A DNA stretch of 64,000 nt, from NCBI GenBank assembly GCA_963795435.1, contig CAWCHV010000006.1, positions 1 to 64,000 on the forward strand. Reading direction: 5' to 3'. This document shows positions 43,663 to 52,333 of the stretch, in pieces. Below the pieces are notes generated by a model. The model was not told where the DNA came from. It did no database searches and was given only the letters and a program-made list of their open reading frames with translations. Position 1 is the stretch's first letter, and each line of letters begins with the position of its first letter. Both the position numbers and the translations under genes were made by a program. Source of the DNA: JAFKFI01 sp963795435 (GTDB lineage: Bacteria; Pseudomonadota; Alphaproteobacteria; Acetobacterales; Acetobacteraceae).

Positions 43663-44318
43663 GAGCGGAACAGCCTCGTGTACTGGGTCTCGTGGCGGAG
43701 CGAAGCGATGTCGGCGCGAAACACACAGCCGCCGACGTCATCCAGCGCCGCCGCGCGCGTCTCGTCCGCGACGCGCAGCATGGCCGGCTCCACCGCGGCA
43801 AGCACTGCAAGCCCCACGCTTTGCCCGAGCGGCACCAGCCGCACGGCGGCGGAGATCAGGTTGGAGGTGAAATTGTGCAAGTACGCAACCGCCGCCTCGT
43901 CCTCGGCGATGCCATGCGCGCCAGCCAGCGCGCCAACGGCGGCGGGGTAGGGGAGTTGGCCCGGAAGCGGAAGGCCGTCGGCAAGCCACGGCCCTGCCGC
44001 CAGCATGAATGCCGCGCCCTGCGCCCGCGTCTCGCCCCGCCGTTCGCGCCCCGGCGCCGCGGCGGACGCCAGCGCGGCGATCTCCGCGAGTGCGTCCCCG
44101 TCATTCCAAGCCCGATGCGCGTGTCGCAGCAGGATCGCGTCATTGCGCCCGCTGCCATGCGCGAGCACGTCGCCGAGCCAGTCGCCCAGCGTCTCGCCGT
44201 CGCGCACGTCGCCGGCCTCCACCGCCCATTCGAGCCCGTGCGAATAGGCATAGCCGCCGGTCGGGAACGCCGGCGAAAGCCACGCGAGGAGCCGAATAAG
44301 GTGGACCGCGTCAGTCAT
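43659..44318 (-). CDS. ureF: Urease accessory protein UreF
   Basis: A 219-residue all-helical protein that joins UreD and UreG in the activation complex. Family landmarks: LLAWLSPAFPTGGYAYSHGLEWAVEAGDV at the start (SPAFPTGGYAYSHGLE conserved) and the C-terminal half with NFTSNLISAAVRLVPLGQ. It overlaps ureG by 4 bases at its 3' end and ureE by 8 bases at its 5' end, so the three accessory genes are translated together. Confidence 0.96.
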   Translation of the reverse strand: MTDAVHLIRLLAWLSPAFPTGGYAYSHGLEWAVEAGDVRDGETLGDWLGDVLAHGSGRNDAILLRHAHRAWNDGDALAEIAALASAAAPGRERRGETRAQGAAFMLAAGPWLADGLPLPGQLPYPAAVGALAGAHGIAEDEAAVAYLHNFTSNLISAAVRLVPLGQSVGLAVLAAVEPAMLRVADETRAAALDDVGGCVFRADIASLRHETQYTRLFRS

Positions 44319-44766
44319 GGCCGTGCGCGTGCGAATGGCCGCCCGTGTAGGCGCCGGCCTCGGGGTCGAACGGCGCCTCGATCCGCTCGATATGCCCGCC
44401 GAGCAATTCCACCATTTCCTCGATCACATGATCGGCGCGGATGCGGATGCGCTCGCCGAGAAACTGCACCGGCAGATGCCGGTTGCCGAGATGCCAGGCG
44501 ATGCGGGCCAACTCCCCCTCGTCATGCGCGTGGATTTCGAGCAATTCCTCCGCCCGGGCGCACACGCGCACCACGCCGTTCGCCGTCTCCAGCCCGTCGC
44601 CGTCGCGCAGCCGCACCGTGTGCGGCAGATCGAGCAGCAACTCGCGGCCGCCTTCCGTCCGCAGGGCAAGTCGCCGCCGATGCCGGTGATCGAAGTCGAG
44701 CAGCACGCGATCCACCTCGCGCGATGGCTCCCACTCGCCCGCCGGCAGAAACTGTCCGGCGCGCAT
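44311..44766 (-). CDS. ureE: Urease accessory metallochaperone UreE
   Basis: A 151-residue nickel carrier. The N-terminal peptide-binding domain includes DRVLLDFDHRHRRRLALRTE; the metal domain contains the GNRHLPVQFLGERIRIRADH segment, with the conserved His near the dimer face. The C terminus ends in a short His-rich tail (GGHSHAHGHD), the usual extra nickel store. It starts at the last base of ureC. Confidence 0.95.
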   Translation of the reverse strand: MRAGQFLPAGEWEPSREVDRVLLDFDHRHRRRLALRTEGGRELLLDLPHTVRLRDGDGLETANGVVRVCARAEELLEIHAHDEGELARIAWHLGNRHLPVQFLGERIRIRADHVIEEMVELLGGHIERIEAPFDPEAGAYTGGHSHAHGHD

Positions 44767-46472
44767 CAGTAGAGAAAATACCGCTGCGCCATCGGCAGCA
44801 CCGTGGCGGGCTCGCAGGTGAGCAGCACTCCGTCGGCGCGCACCTCGTAGGTCTCGGCATCCACCTCGATCACCGGCGTCGCGTCGTTATGGATCATGCT
44901 GCGCTTGCCGATGCCGCCGCGCGTGTCCGACACGGCGGCAAGCATCCGCCGCAACCCGAGCGCGCGGCCGGCATCGGCGTCCAGCGCGGCGGCGGACAAA
45001 AACGTGATGCAGCTCGCCGCCAGGGCGCCCCCGAACGCGCCGAACATCGGCCGGTAGTGCACCGGCTGCGGCGTCGGGATCGAGGCGTTCGGGTCGCCCA
45101 TCGCCGCGACCACGATCGAGCCGCCCTTGATGACAAGGTCGGGCTTCACCCCGAAGAACGCCGGCGACCACAGCACGAGGTCGGCCAACTTGCCCGCTTC
45201 CACCGAACCCACCTCGCGCGCGAGGCCCTGCGCGATCGCCGGATTGATGGTGTATTTGGCGATGTAGCGTTTCACCCGCGTGTTGTCGGCCGCGCCGTCT
45301 CCGGGCAGCGGGCCCCGTTGCTGCTTCATCTTGTGCGCCGTCTGCCACGTCCGGATAATGACCTCGCCGACGCGCCCCATCGCCTGGCTGTCCGACGAGA
45401 TCATCGAGATCGCGCCGAGATCGTGCAGGATGTCCTCGGCTGCGATGGTTTCCCTGCGGATGCGGCTCTCCGCGAAGGCGACATCCTCGGGGATCGCCGG
45501 GTCGAGGTGATGACAGACCATCAGCATGTCGAGATGCTCGTCCAGCGTGTTCGCGGTGTAGGGCCGCGTCGGGTTCGTCGAGCTCGGCAGCACGTTCGCC
45601 AAGCCGGCGACCTTGATGATATCCGGCGCGTGCCCACCGCCCGCGCCCTCGGTGTGGAAGGCATGGATGGTGCGGCCCTGGAACGCGGCGATGGTGTCCT
45701 CAACGAAGCCGCTCTCGTTCAGCGTATCGGTGTGGATCATCACCTGCACGTCGAAGCGGTCGGCGACCGCGAGCGCGCAGTCGATCGCCGCCGGCGTCGT
45801 GCCCCAATCCTCGTGCAGCTTGAGGCACGCCGCACCGCCGTGGATCATCTCCTCCAGCGCCGCCGGGCGCGAGGCATTGCCCTTGCCGGCGAAGGCGATG
45901 TTCACCGGCAATCCCTCGGCCGCCTGCAGCATCCGCGCGAGATGCCACGGCCCCGGCGTGCAGGTGGTCGCCGACGTGCCCGTCGCCGGCCCGGTGCCGC
46001 CGCCGATCAGCGTGGTAATGCCCGACGCGATCGCGTCATCCACCTGCTGCGGACAGATGAAATGGATATGGCTGTCGATGCCGCCCGCCGTGAGGATTTT
46101 TCCCTCGCCCGCGATCACCTCGGTGCCCGGCCCGACCACGATGTCGACGTTCGGCTGAATGTCGGGATTGCCCGCCTTGCCGATCCGCGCGATGCGTCCG
46201 CCGAGGATTCCGATGTCAGCCTTGACGATGCCCCAGTGGTCGACGATCAGCGCGTTGGTGATCACCGTGTCCACCGCACCCTCGGCTCGCGACGCCTGGC
46301 TCTGCCCCATGCCGTCGCGGATCACCTTCCCGCCGCCGAACTTGATCTCCTCGCCATACGTCGTGAGGTCGCGCTCGACCTCGATGAACAGATCGGTGTC
46401 CGCCAGCCGCACGCGGTCGCCGGTGGTCGGGCCGTACATGTCGGCATAGGCCGCGCGCGGGATGCGCGCCAT
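44766..46472 (-). CDS. ureC: Urease alpha subunit
   Basis: The 568-residue catalytic subunit, which hydrolyses urea to ammonia and carbamate at a di-nickel centre. Metal ligands H135 and H137 (DSHIHFI), carbamylated K218 (CLKLHEDWG), H247 (MIHTDT), H273 (AFHTEG) and D361 are all present, as is catalytic H321 in the flap (VCHHLDPAIPEDVAFAESR). Full length, so it should be active when nickel is loaded. It overlaps ureB by one base and ureE by one base. Urease subunits are encoded in the order ureA-ureB-ureC. Confidence 0.98.
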   Translation of the reverse strand: MARIPRAAYADMYGPTTGDRVRLADTDLFIEVERDLTTYGEEIKFGGGKVIRDGMGQSQASRAEGAVDTVITNALIVDHWGIVKADIGILGGRIARIGKAGNPDIQPNVDIVVGPGTEVIAGEGKILTAGGIDSHIHFICPQQVDDAIASGITTLIGGGTGPATGTSATTCTPGPWHLARMLQAAEGLPVNIAFAGKGNASRPAALEEMIHGGAACLKLHEDWGTTPAAIDCALAVADRFDVQVMIHTDTLNESGFVEDTIAAFQGRTIHAFHTEGAGGGHAPDIIKVAGLANVLPSSTNPTRPYTANTLDEHLDMLMVCHHLDPAIPEDVAFAESRIRRETIAAEDILHDLGAISMISSDSQAMGRVGEVIIRTWQTAHKMKQQRGPLPGDGAADNTRVKRYIAKYTINPAIAQGLAREVGSVEAGKLADLVLWSPAFFGVKPDLVIKGGSIVVAAMGDPNASIPTPQPVHYRPMFGAFGGALAASCITFLSAAALDADAGRALGLRRMLAAVSDTRGGIGKRSMIHNDATPVIEVDAETYEVRADGVLLTCEPATVLPMAQRYFLY

Positions 46473-46780
46473 CAGTCGAGATCTCCCATGATCTCGCCGC
46501 GAAATCCCTGCACGAACCGCCGGCCGCGCAGCGGGATCAATGTCACCTCACGCGCCTGGCCGGGCTCGAAGCGCACCGCCGTTCCCGCCGCGACGTCGAG
46601 CCGTTTGCCCCGCGCGGCGCCTCGGTCGAACAGCAGCGCGGGATTGGTCTCGGCGAAATGGTAGTGACTGCCAACCTGGATCGGCCGATCTCCCGTATTG
46701 GCGACGCGCAGGACGGTCTGCTCGAGACCGGCGTTGAGCTCGATATCGCCGTCCTCGGGCAAAACTTCGCCGGGCATCAT
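46472..46780 (-). CDS. ureB: Urease beta subunit
   Basis: A 102-residue subunit, matching the three-subunit urease type. The core GDRPIQVGSHYHFAETNPAL and the GTAVRFEPGQAREVTLIPL strand are the family signature. It supports the catalytic alpha subunit and has no catalytic residues of its own. Four-base overlap with ureA and one-base overlap with ureC. Confidence 0.96.
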   Translation of the reverse strand: MMPGEVLPEDGDIELNAGLEQTVLRVANTGDRPIQVGSHYHFAETNPALLFDRGAARGKRLDVAAGTAVRFEPGQAREVTLIPLRGRRFVQGFRGEIMGDLD

Positions 46781-47079
46781 CGGATCGGCTCGTGTACCGT
46801 GACCAGCTTGGTGCCGTCCGGAAAAGTGGCCTCCACCTGCACGTCATGGATCATCTCGGCCACACCCTCCATCACCTGAGCGCGCGTGATGACTTTCGCC
46901 CCGTGCTCCATCAAATCCGCGACGCTGCGCCCGTCTCGCGCACCCTCCATCACGAAGTCGCTGATCAGCGCGATCGCCTCCGGATGGTTGAGCCTTACCC
47001 CGCGTTCCAGCCGCCGGCGCGCGACCATCGCGGCCATCGAGATCAGCAGCTTGTCCTTCTCACGCGGGGTCAGGTTCAT
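46777..47079 (-). CDS. ureA: Urease gamma subunit
   Basis: A 100-residue subunit beginning MNLTPREKDKLLISMAAMVA, with RGVRLNHPEAIALISDFVME and EATFPDGTKLVTVHEPI, all typical. It contributes to the trimeric (alpha-beta-gamma)3 enzyme. It lies 12 bases after the ureD stop and overlaps ureB. Confidence 0.97.
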   Translation of the reverse strand: MNLTPREKDKLLISMAAMVARRRLERGVRLNHPEAIALISDFVMEGARDGRSVADLMEHGAKVITRAQVMEGVAEMIHDVQVEATFPDGTKLVTVHEPIR

Positions 47080-47091
47080 GCGTCTTTCCGT

Positions 47092-47940
47092 TTAGCACAG
47101 CCACACGCGCGGCAGCGGCCGGGCGCCGCGCAACGCCTGGATGCCGGCAATCGTCGCCACGCGCAATGCACGGCCGTCGGCGGCCAGGATGCGCGCGACC
47201 AACAGCCCGTCCCAGGCGCTCGCCCCCCATTCGGCCTCGCATGGCGCGAGGGCCTGGCGCAGCCGGTCAAGCCGCGTCTCGGCGTCGGGTGCCGCGTGTA
47301 CGATGGTCGCCAGTCCGCGCGCTCCTCGCATCACCGCCGCACGATCCAGGAGCGCGCCCACCGCGCCATCCAGTCGCACCGCGTCGTGCAGCACCAGCGC
47401 ACCCTTGCGCCGTACGCGGATGGTGTCGCGCACCGACGCTTCGTCCACGCTCTCTCCCATCGCCGCCCGGCCGAACACCAGCGCCTCGACCCCGAGGAAC
47501 CACGCATCCGCCGCCAGCGAGAGGTCGAGCCGCCGATCGAACGCGCAGCGATCGAACAGGATCGTTTCCTGCGGCAACCACTCGACGGAAGCGCCCGCGC
47601 CGACTTCGATGCGATTACGTACCAGCGCCGGCGCCTCGTCGGGCAGCGCGCGATAGAACCGCTCGGCGGCTTGCGCTGCGACGGTCGCCCGCGCGCCGTT
47701 GCCGGCGCTGATCGTCGTCGCCAGCGCATCGCCACCCGCGACGCCGCCCGAGCTGTTCAGCATGACCATGCTGGTCCACGCACCACGCTCCGGGCGCGGA
47801 AAGCGCGCCTTAAGACAGCCTTCCTGGCGCAATCCGGACAGCACCGTGCAATTCTCGCGCACGCGAAAGGCGACGCGCAGCCCGCCTCGCGCGCGCTGAT
47901 GCGCGGGCAAAAGTTCAGACCGAGAGGCGGCGTCGTACAT
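47092..47940 (-). CDS. ureD: Urease accessory protein UreD
   Basis: A 282-residue scaffold of the activation complex that binds apo-urease and recruits UreF and UreG. Family segments: RARGGLRVAFRVRENCTVLSGL near the start, MVMLNSSGGVAGGDALATTI and EWLPQETILFDRCAFDRRLD. The ATG at 47940 lies 26 bases inside the 3' end of urtE, so the urease genes are physically welded to the urea transporter genes. It precedes ureA by 12 bases. Confidence 0.95.
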   Translation of the reverse strand: MYDAASRSELLPAHQRARGGLRVAFRVRENCTVLSGLRQEGCLKARFPRPERGAWTSMVMLNSSGGVAGGDALATTISAGNGARATVAAQAAERFYRALPDEAPALVRNRIEVGAGASVEWLPQETILFDRCAFDRRLDLSLAADAWFLGVEALVFGRAAMGESVDEASVRDTIRVRRKGALVLHDAVRLDGAVGALLDRAAVMRGARGLATIVHAAPDAETRLDRLRQALAPCEAEWGASAWDGLLVARILAADGRALRVATIAGIQALRGARPLPRVWLC

Positions 47941-48610
47941 CCTCCTCGTCCAGCTCCTCCCGTCGCCCCGCCAGCACGATGTCGCCGCGGTCCATCACGG
48001 CGATGGTTTGCGCCAAGTCTCGTGCGAAGTCGAAATACTGCTCGACCAGCAGGATGGCCATGTCGCCACGTGACCGCAACAGCGCGATCACCCGGCCGAT
48101 ATCCTTGATGATGCTCGGCTGGATGCCCTCGGTGGGCTCGTCGAGCACCAGCAGGCGGGGGCGCGTCACCAGCGCCCGACCGATCGCGAGTTGCTGCTGC
48201 TGGCCGCCCGACAGGTCGCCGCCACGCCGGCCGAGCACCGTCTTCAACACCGGGAACAGGGCGAAAATCTCCTCGGGGATGCGCCGCTGCCCGCGCGGCA
48301 GCACGGCGAAGCCGGTCTCGAGGTTTTCCCGCACGGTGAGCATGGGAAAGATGTCGCGGCCCTGCGGCACCCAGGCGATGCCGCGGCGCGCCCGCTCGTA
48401 GATCGGCAGCTTCGTGAGGTCCGCGCCCTCCCAGCGGATTGCGCCCCGCGTAATCGGGTGTGCGCCGACGACGGCGCGAAGCAGCGACGTCTTGCCGACG
48501 CCGTTGCGCCCAAGCAGGCAGGTGACGGCGCCGATCTCGGCCCGGATGGAAACCTGCCGCAACGCGATCGCCGCGCCGTAGTGCAGGTCGACGTGGTCGA
48601 CTTCTAGCAT
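47915..48610 (-). CDS. urtE: Urea ABC transporter ATPase UrtE
   Basis: A 231-residue ATPase of the LivF type. Walker A GRNGVGKTS (about residues 34-42), Q-loop PQGRDIF, signature LSGGQQQQLAIGRALV, Walker B LLVLDEPTEGIQPSII. The EPTEGIQPS segment is typical of UrtE rather than LivF. It powers urea uptake together with UrtD. Its 3' end overlaps ureD. A palindromic repeat separates it from urtD. Confidence 0.94.
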   Translation of the reverse strand: MLEVDHVDLHYGAAIALRQVSIRAEIGAVTCLLGRNGVGKTSLLRAVVGAHPITRGAIRWEGADLTKLPIYERARRGIAWVPQGRDIFPMLTVRENLETGFAVLPRGQRRIPEEIFALFPVLKTVLGRRGGDLSGGQQQQLAIGRALVTRPRLLVLDEPTEGIQPSIIKDIGRVIALLRSRGDMAILLVEQYFDFARDLAQTIAVMDRGDIVLAGRREELDEEDVRRRLSV

Positions 48611-48624
48611 GACGCGGCCTTTTT

Positions 48625-48715
48625 CCCCTCACCCAACCCTCTCCCCCAAAGCGGGGGAGAGGGCTTTTTTCTTCTCCCTCTCCCCCGCGTGGGGGAGAGG
48701 GTCGGGGTGAGGGGG
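48625..48715. repeat. REP/REPIN-like palindromic element, copy 4
   Basis: Full two-arm copy inside the urt operon, between urtD and urtE. Its left hairpin, CCCTCTCCCCC (48637-48647) with GGGGGAGAGGG (48653-48663), is followed by CTTTTTT, so on the plus strand, opposite to the operon, it looks like an intrinsic terminator. Confidence 0.75.
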
Positions 48716-48729
48716 CGCGCACACACCCA

Positions 48730-49470
48730 TCACCGCCCTAGATACACCTCGACCACGCGCGGATCGTCGCTGACGTGGTCGATCGAGCCCTCGGACAATA
48801 CCGAGCCCTCGTGCAGCACCGTCACCTTCACGTCGAGCGCCCGCACGAACGCCATGTCGTGCTCCACCACGACGACGCTGCGCGTGCGGTTGATCGCGCT
48901 CAGCAGTTCGGCGGTCTGCGCGGTCTCCGCGTCGGTCATGCCGGCGACCGGCTCGTCGACCAGGAGCAGCTTGGGCTCCTGCGCGAGCAACATGCCGATC
49001 TCCAGCCATTGCTTCTGGCCGTGCGACAGGTCGCCGGCCAGCCGGCGGCGGGCCTCGGCAAGCCGGATGGTTGCCAGGATTTCCTCGATCCGAGCCCGCT
49101 CGCCCGCCGTCTCGCGCGCCCACAAGGCGAAGCGCGGCGCGCGCTCCCCGGCAAGCGCCAGCAGCAGATTGTCCCAGACGCTGTGCTGCTCGAACACCGT
49201 CGGTTTCTGGAACTTGCGGCCGATGCCGAGGCTGGCGATCGCCGGCTCGTCGAGGCGGGTCAGGTCCGTGTCCTCGCCGAACACCACTTTTCCCTTGTCG
49301 GGCCGTGTCTTGCCGGTGATCACGTCCATCATCGTGCTCTTGCCGGCGCCGTTGGGGCCGATCACGGCACGCATCTCGCCCGGCTCCAGCACCAGCGACA
49401 GCTCGTTCAGCGCGCGGAACCCGTCGAAGCTCACCGTCACGCCGTCGAGATACAGCAAGCTGCCGCTCAT
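48730..49470 (-). CDS. urtD: Urea ABC transporter ATPase UrtD
   Basis: A 246-residue ATPase of the LivG type. Start ATG 49470 in YLDGVTVSFDGFRALNELSL; Walker A GPNGAGKST, GRKFQKPTVFEQHSVWDNLL, a signature in which SHGQKQWLEIGM replaces SGGQ (usual for UrtD), and LLLVDEPVAGMTDAET. It shares a four-base overlap with urtC. Confidence 0.94.
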   Translation of the reverse strand: MSGSLLYLDGVTVSFDGFRALNELSLVLEPGEMRAVIGPNGAGKSTMMDVITGKTRPDKGKVVFGEDTDLTRLDEPAIASLGIGRKFQKPTVFEQHSVWDNLLLALAGERAPRFALWARETAGERARIEEILATIRLAEARRRLAGDLSHGQKQWLEIGMLLAQEPKLLLVDEPVAGMTDAETAQTAELLSAINRTRSVVVVEHDMAFVRALDVKVTVLHEGSVLSEGSIDHVSDDPRVVEVYLGR

Positions 49471-50582
49471 CCGGTGATCTCCTGCGCCGCCGGCGCGATC
49501 TCGGGCTGCGGCACGACTCGGCGCGCGCGGAACAGTCCGACGATCCCTTTGGGCAGGAATAGCGTCACCAGCACGAACAGCCCACCCAGCGCATAAAGCC
49601 AGAACTCCGGCAGCGCGCCGGTGAAGATTGTCTTGCCGAAATTCACCAGCACCGCGCCGAGGATCGCGCCGGCCAGGGTGCCGCGGCCGCCGACCGCGAC
49701 CCAGATCACCGCCTCGATGGAGTTCGCCGGGGCGAACTCGCCGGGATTGATGATGCCCACTTGCGGCACGTAGAGCGCCCCGCCGATCCCGGCCATCACC
49801 GCCGAGAGCACAAAGACAAAGAGCTTGTAGCTTTCCGGCCGGTAGCCGAGAAACCGGGTTCGGCTCTCGGCGTCGCGCACCGCGACCAGCACCTTGCCGA
49901 AGCGCGAGCCGACCACCCAGCGCGCCAGCAGGAACTGACCGCACACGAACAGCGCCGTCAGTACCAGCAGCGCCGACCGCGTGGTGTCAAGGTGCAGGGG
50001 GATGCCGAGCGCGTCCTTGAAGTCGGTCAGCCCGTTATTGCCGCCAAAGCCCATGTCGTTGCGGAAAAAAGCGAGCAGCAGCGCGTAGGTCAGCGCCTGG
50101 GTGATGATCGACAGATACACTCCGGTGACGCGCGAGCGGAAGGCGAGCCAGCCGAACACCAGCGCGATCACGCCCGGCACCAGCATCGCCATCAGCACGG
50201 CGAACGGGAAGAACTCGAAGCCGTGCCAGTACCAGGGCAGTTCCTTCCAGTTGAGGAACACCATGAAGTCCGGCAGAACCGCGTTGCCGTAGACGCCGCG
50301 CGTGCCGATCTGGCGCATCAGGTACATGCCCATCGCGTAGCCGCCGAGCGCGAAGAACGCCGCGTGTCCCAGGCTCAGTATGCCGGCGAACCCCCAGACG
50401 AGATCGACCGCCAGCGCCAGCATCGCGAAGCACAGGTATTTTCCCGCCAGCGACACCGCATAGGTCGGCACGTGCAGGGCGGAGCCGGGCGCGGTGGCAA
50501 GGTTGAGCGCCGCCATCAGCAGCGCACCGCCGAGCACCAGCGCGATCGTCAGCGTGGTGGACAGGGCAGGGCGGCTTCTCAT
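49467..50582 (-). CDS. urtC: Urea ABC transporter permease UrtC
   Basis: A 371-residue permease of the LivM type with about ten membrane helices. LAVDLVWGFAGILSLGHAAFFALGGYAMGMYL is the family core (quoted in parts: GFAGILSLGHAAFFALGGY), followed by FGGNNGLTDFKDALG and AVGGRGTLAGAILGAVLVN. It pairs with UrtB to form the membrane channel. Four-base overlaps with urtB and urtD show strong translational coupling. Confidence 0.95.
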   Translation of the reverse strand: MRSRPALSTTLTIALVLGGALLMAALNLATAPGSALHVPTYAVSLAGKYLCFAMLALAVDLVWGFAGILSLGHAAFFALGGYAMGMYLMRQIGTRGVYGNAVLPDFMVFLNWKELPWYWHGFEFFPFAVLMAMLVPGVIALVFGWLAFRSRVTGVYLSIITQALTYALLLAFFRNDMGFGGNNGLTDFKDALGIPLHLDTTRSALLVLTALFVCGQFLLARWVVGSRFGKVLVAVRDAESRTRFLGYRPESYKLFVFVLSAVMAGIGGALYVPQVGIINPGEFAPANSIEAVIWVAVGGRGTLAGAILGAVLVNFGKTIFTGALPEFWLYALGGLFVLVTLFLPKGIVGLFRARRVVPQPEIAPAAQEITG

Positions 50583-52168
50583 GCCTCGACCGCCCGACCC
50601 TTGAGGGGGAACATGCCGCGCGGACGGCGCTGGATGAACAGGATCAGCAGCGCGAGGACCACGATCTTGCCGAGCACCGCGCCGGCCACCGGTTCAAGGA
50701 ACTTGTTGACGATCCCGAGGGTCAGCGCGCCGACCGCCGTGCCCCAGAAATTCCCCACTCCGCCGAACACCACCACCATGAAGCTGTCGATGATGTAGCC
50801 TTGGCCGAGATTGGGGCTCACGTTGTCGATCTGGCTCAGCGCCACGCCGGCCATCCCGGCGACGCCGGAGCCGAGGCCGAAGGTCGCCGCGTCGATCCAC
50901 GGCGTGCGAATGCCCATCGCCGCCGCCATGCGCCGGTTCTGCGTCACCGCGCGCATCCGCAATCCGAGCGAGGTGTAGCGCAGCGCCGCCATCAGCGCGC
51001 CCAATACCAGGATGGCGAACACGATAATCGCCAATCGGTTCCAGGTGATCGTGAGCTGCCCGACCTGCACCGCGCCGCTCATCCACGCCGGCGTGCCGAC
51101 CTCGCGGTTGCTCGGGCCGAAGATCGAGCGCACCGCCTGCTGCAGCAACAGCGACAGTCCCCAGGTCGCGAGCAGCGTCTCCAGCGGGCGGCCATACAGG
51201 AAGCGGATCAGCCCGCGCTCGATCGCCATGCCGATCAGTCCGGTAACGACAAAGGCGAGCGGCACCGCGATGAACAGGCTGGCGCCGAACAGGCCGGGCG
51301 CGCTGTGCCGGATCACCTCCTGCACCGTGAACGTCACGTAGGCGCCGATCATCACCATCTCGCCGTGCGCCATGTTGATGACGCCCATCACGCCGAAAGT
51401 GATGGCAAGCCCGGCGGCGGCAAGCAGCAGCACCGAGCCGAGGCTGAGCCCGTAGAAGACGCTCTGCGCCTGGTTCCAGAGCCGCAGCGAGAAGTCGATC
51501 GAGCGGACCGCCTTCGCCGCCGCCGCCGCGACCGCCGGCGGCTGGCCCGACAGCGACGCCAGTAGCGAGCGGGCCTCCAGATCGCCGCGCTGGGCGACCG
51601 CGCCGACCGCCGCCAGCCGATCCGCCTCGGAGGCGTCGGTGGCGGACAGGATCGCGGCTGCGCGGGCCTGTTCCATAACCCGCTTCGCCCCGGCATCGGT
51701 CTCGCGCGCGATCGCGCGGTCGAGCGCGGGCAGGGCGGTCGCCTCGCGCGACTTGAACACGGCTTCGGCGGCGGTGGCGCGCGTCGCGGCATCCGGCGCG
51801 AACAGTCGCAGACTGCCGAGTGCGGCGTCGATCGACCGGCGCACCGCGTTGTTCAGCCGCACCGGCTTGAGCGCGCCCGCCTTCACATCGGGCGCCAGCG
51901 CGCCGGTCGCCGCGTCGGCCATCGCGCCGTCGTCGTTGCGGATGAAAAGAACATGGTCCGCCCGCGCGTACAGCCTCCCCGCCTGAAGCGCCGCGATCAC
52001 CGCCGCCGCGCGGGGCTGACCGGACAGCGCGAGCTCGTCCACGCCGCGCCGGATCTCGTCGAAATTGCCCGAGGCGAGCGGCGCGAACGCCTGCTCTGCC
52101 GGTTGCGCCCACGCGGCGGCGCCGAGCAGCATCAGGATAGCGAACAGCATGATACAGACGCGGCTCAT
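50579..52168 (-). CDS. urtB: Urea ABC transporter permease UrtB
   Basis: A 529-residue permease. A signal peptide (AILMLLGAAAWAQ) and a ~230-residue helical periplasmic extension, usual for UrtB, come before the LivH-like membrane domain (LSLGSVLLLAAAGLAITFGV, GVINMAHGEMVMIGAYVTF, TQNRRMAAAMGIRTPWIDA). Start taken as ATG 52168; ATG 52150 is an alternative and neither has a strong ribosome site. A 165-base gap with a half REP-like repeat separates it from urtA. Confidence 0.94.
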   Translation of the reverse strand: MSRVCIMLFAILMLLGAAAWAQPAEQAFAPLASGNFDEIRRGVDELALSGQPRAAAVIAALQAGRLYARADHVLFIRNDDGAMADAATGALAPDVKAGALKPVRLNNAVRRSIDAALGSLRLFAPDAATRATAAEAVFKSREATALPALDRAIARETDAGAKRVMEQARAAAILSATDASEADRLAAVGAVAQRGDLEARSLLASLSGQPPAVAAAAAKAVRSIDFSLRLWNQAQSVFYGLSLGSVLLLAAAGLAITFGVMGVINMAHGEMVMIGAYVTFTVQEVIRHSAPGLFGASLFIAVPLAFVVTGLIGMAIERGLIRFLYGRPLETLLATWGLSLLLQQAVRSIFGPSNREVGTPAWMSGAVQVGQLTITWNRLAIIVFAILVLGALMAALRYTSLGLRMRAVTQNRRMAAAMGIRTPWIDAATFGLGSGVAGMAGVALSQIDNVSPNLGQGYIIDSFMVVVFGGVGNFWGTAVGALTLGIVNKFLEPVAGAVLGKIVVLALLILFIQRRPRGMFPLKGRAVEA

Positions 52169-52282
52169 CGCGTTGTCGTCCCGGCGAAGAAGACTTCTCC
52201 TCCCCTCGCGGGCTTGGGCCGCGAAGCGGACCAAGGTCGGGAGGAGGGGGAAGCCGCGCGCCTGAATACCGACGGGCTGCAA

Positions 52283-52320
52283 CCCCTCACCCCAGCCCTC
52301 TCCCGCAAGGGGAGAGGGGG
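52283..52320. repeat. REP-like element, half copy 5
   Basis: CCCCTCACCCCAGCCCTCTC followed by CCGCAAGGGGAGAGGGGG: one arm with its own hairpin, in the urtA-urtB gap. It may stabilise the upstream urtA message or weaken read-through. Confidence 0.65.
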
Positions 52321-52333
52321 CTCGATCTGCACG

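Noticed and set aside
43692..46664. A 990-codon plus-strand frame opposite the urease genes
   Set aside because: All real features (urease metal ligands, chaperone motifs) are on the minus strand; the plus frame has no start signal or family.
48625..48715. Possible CRISPR repeat-spacer
   Set aside because: Only one palindromic unit per locus, not a regular array; copies are dispersed between genes.
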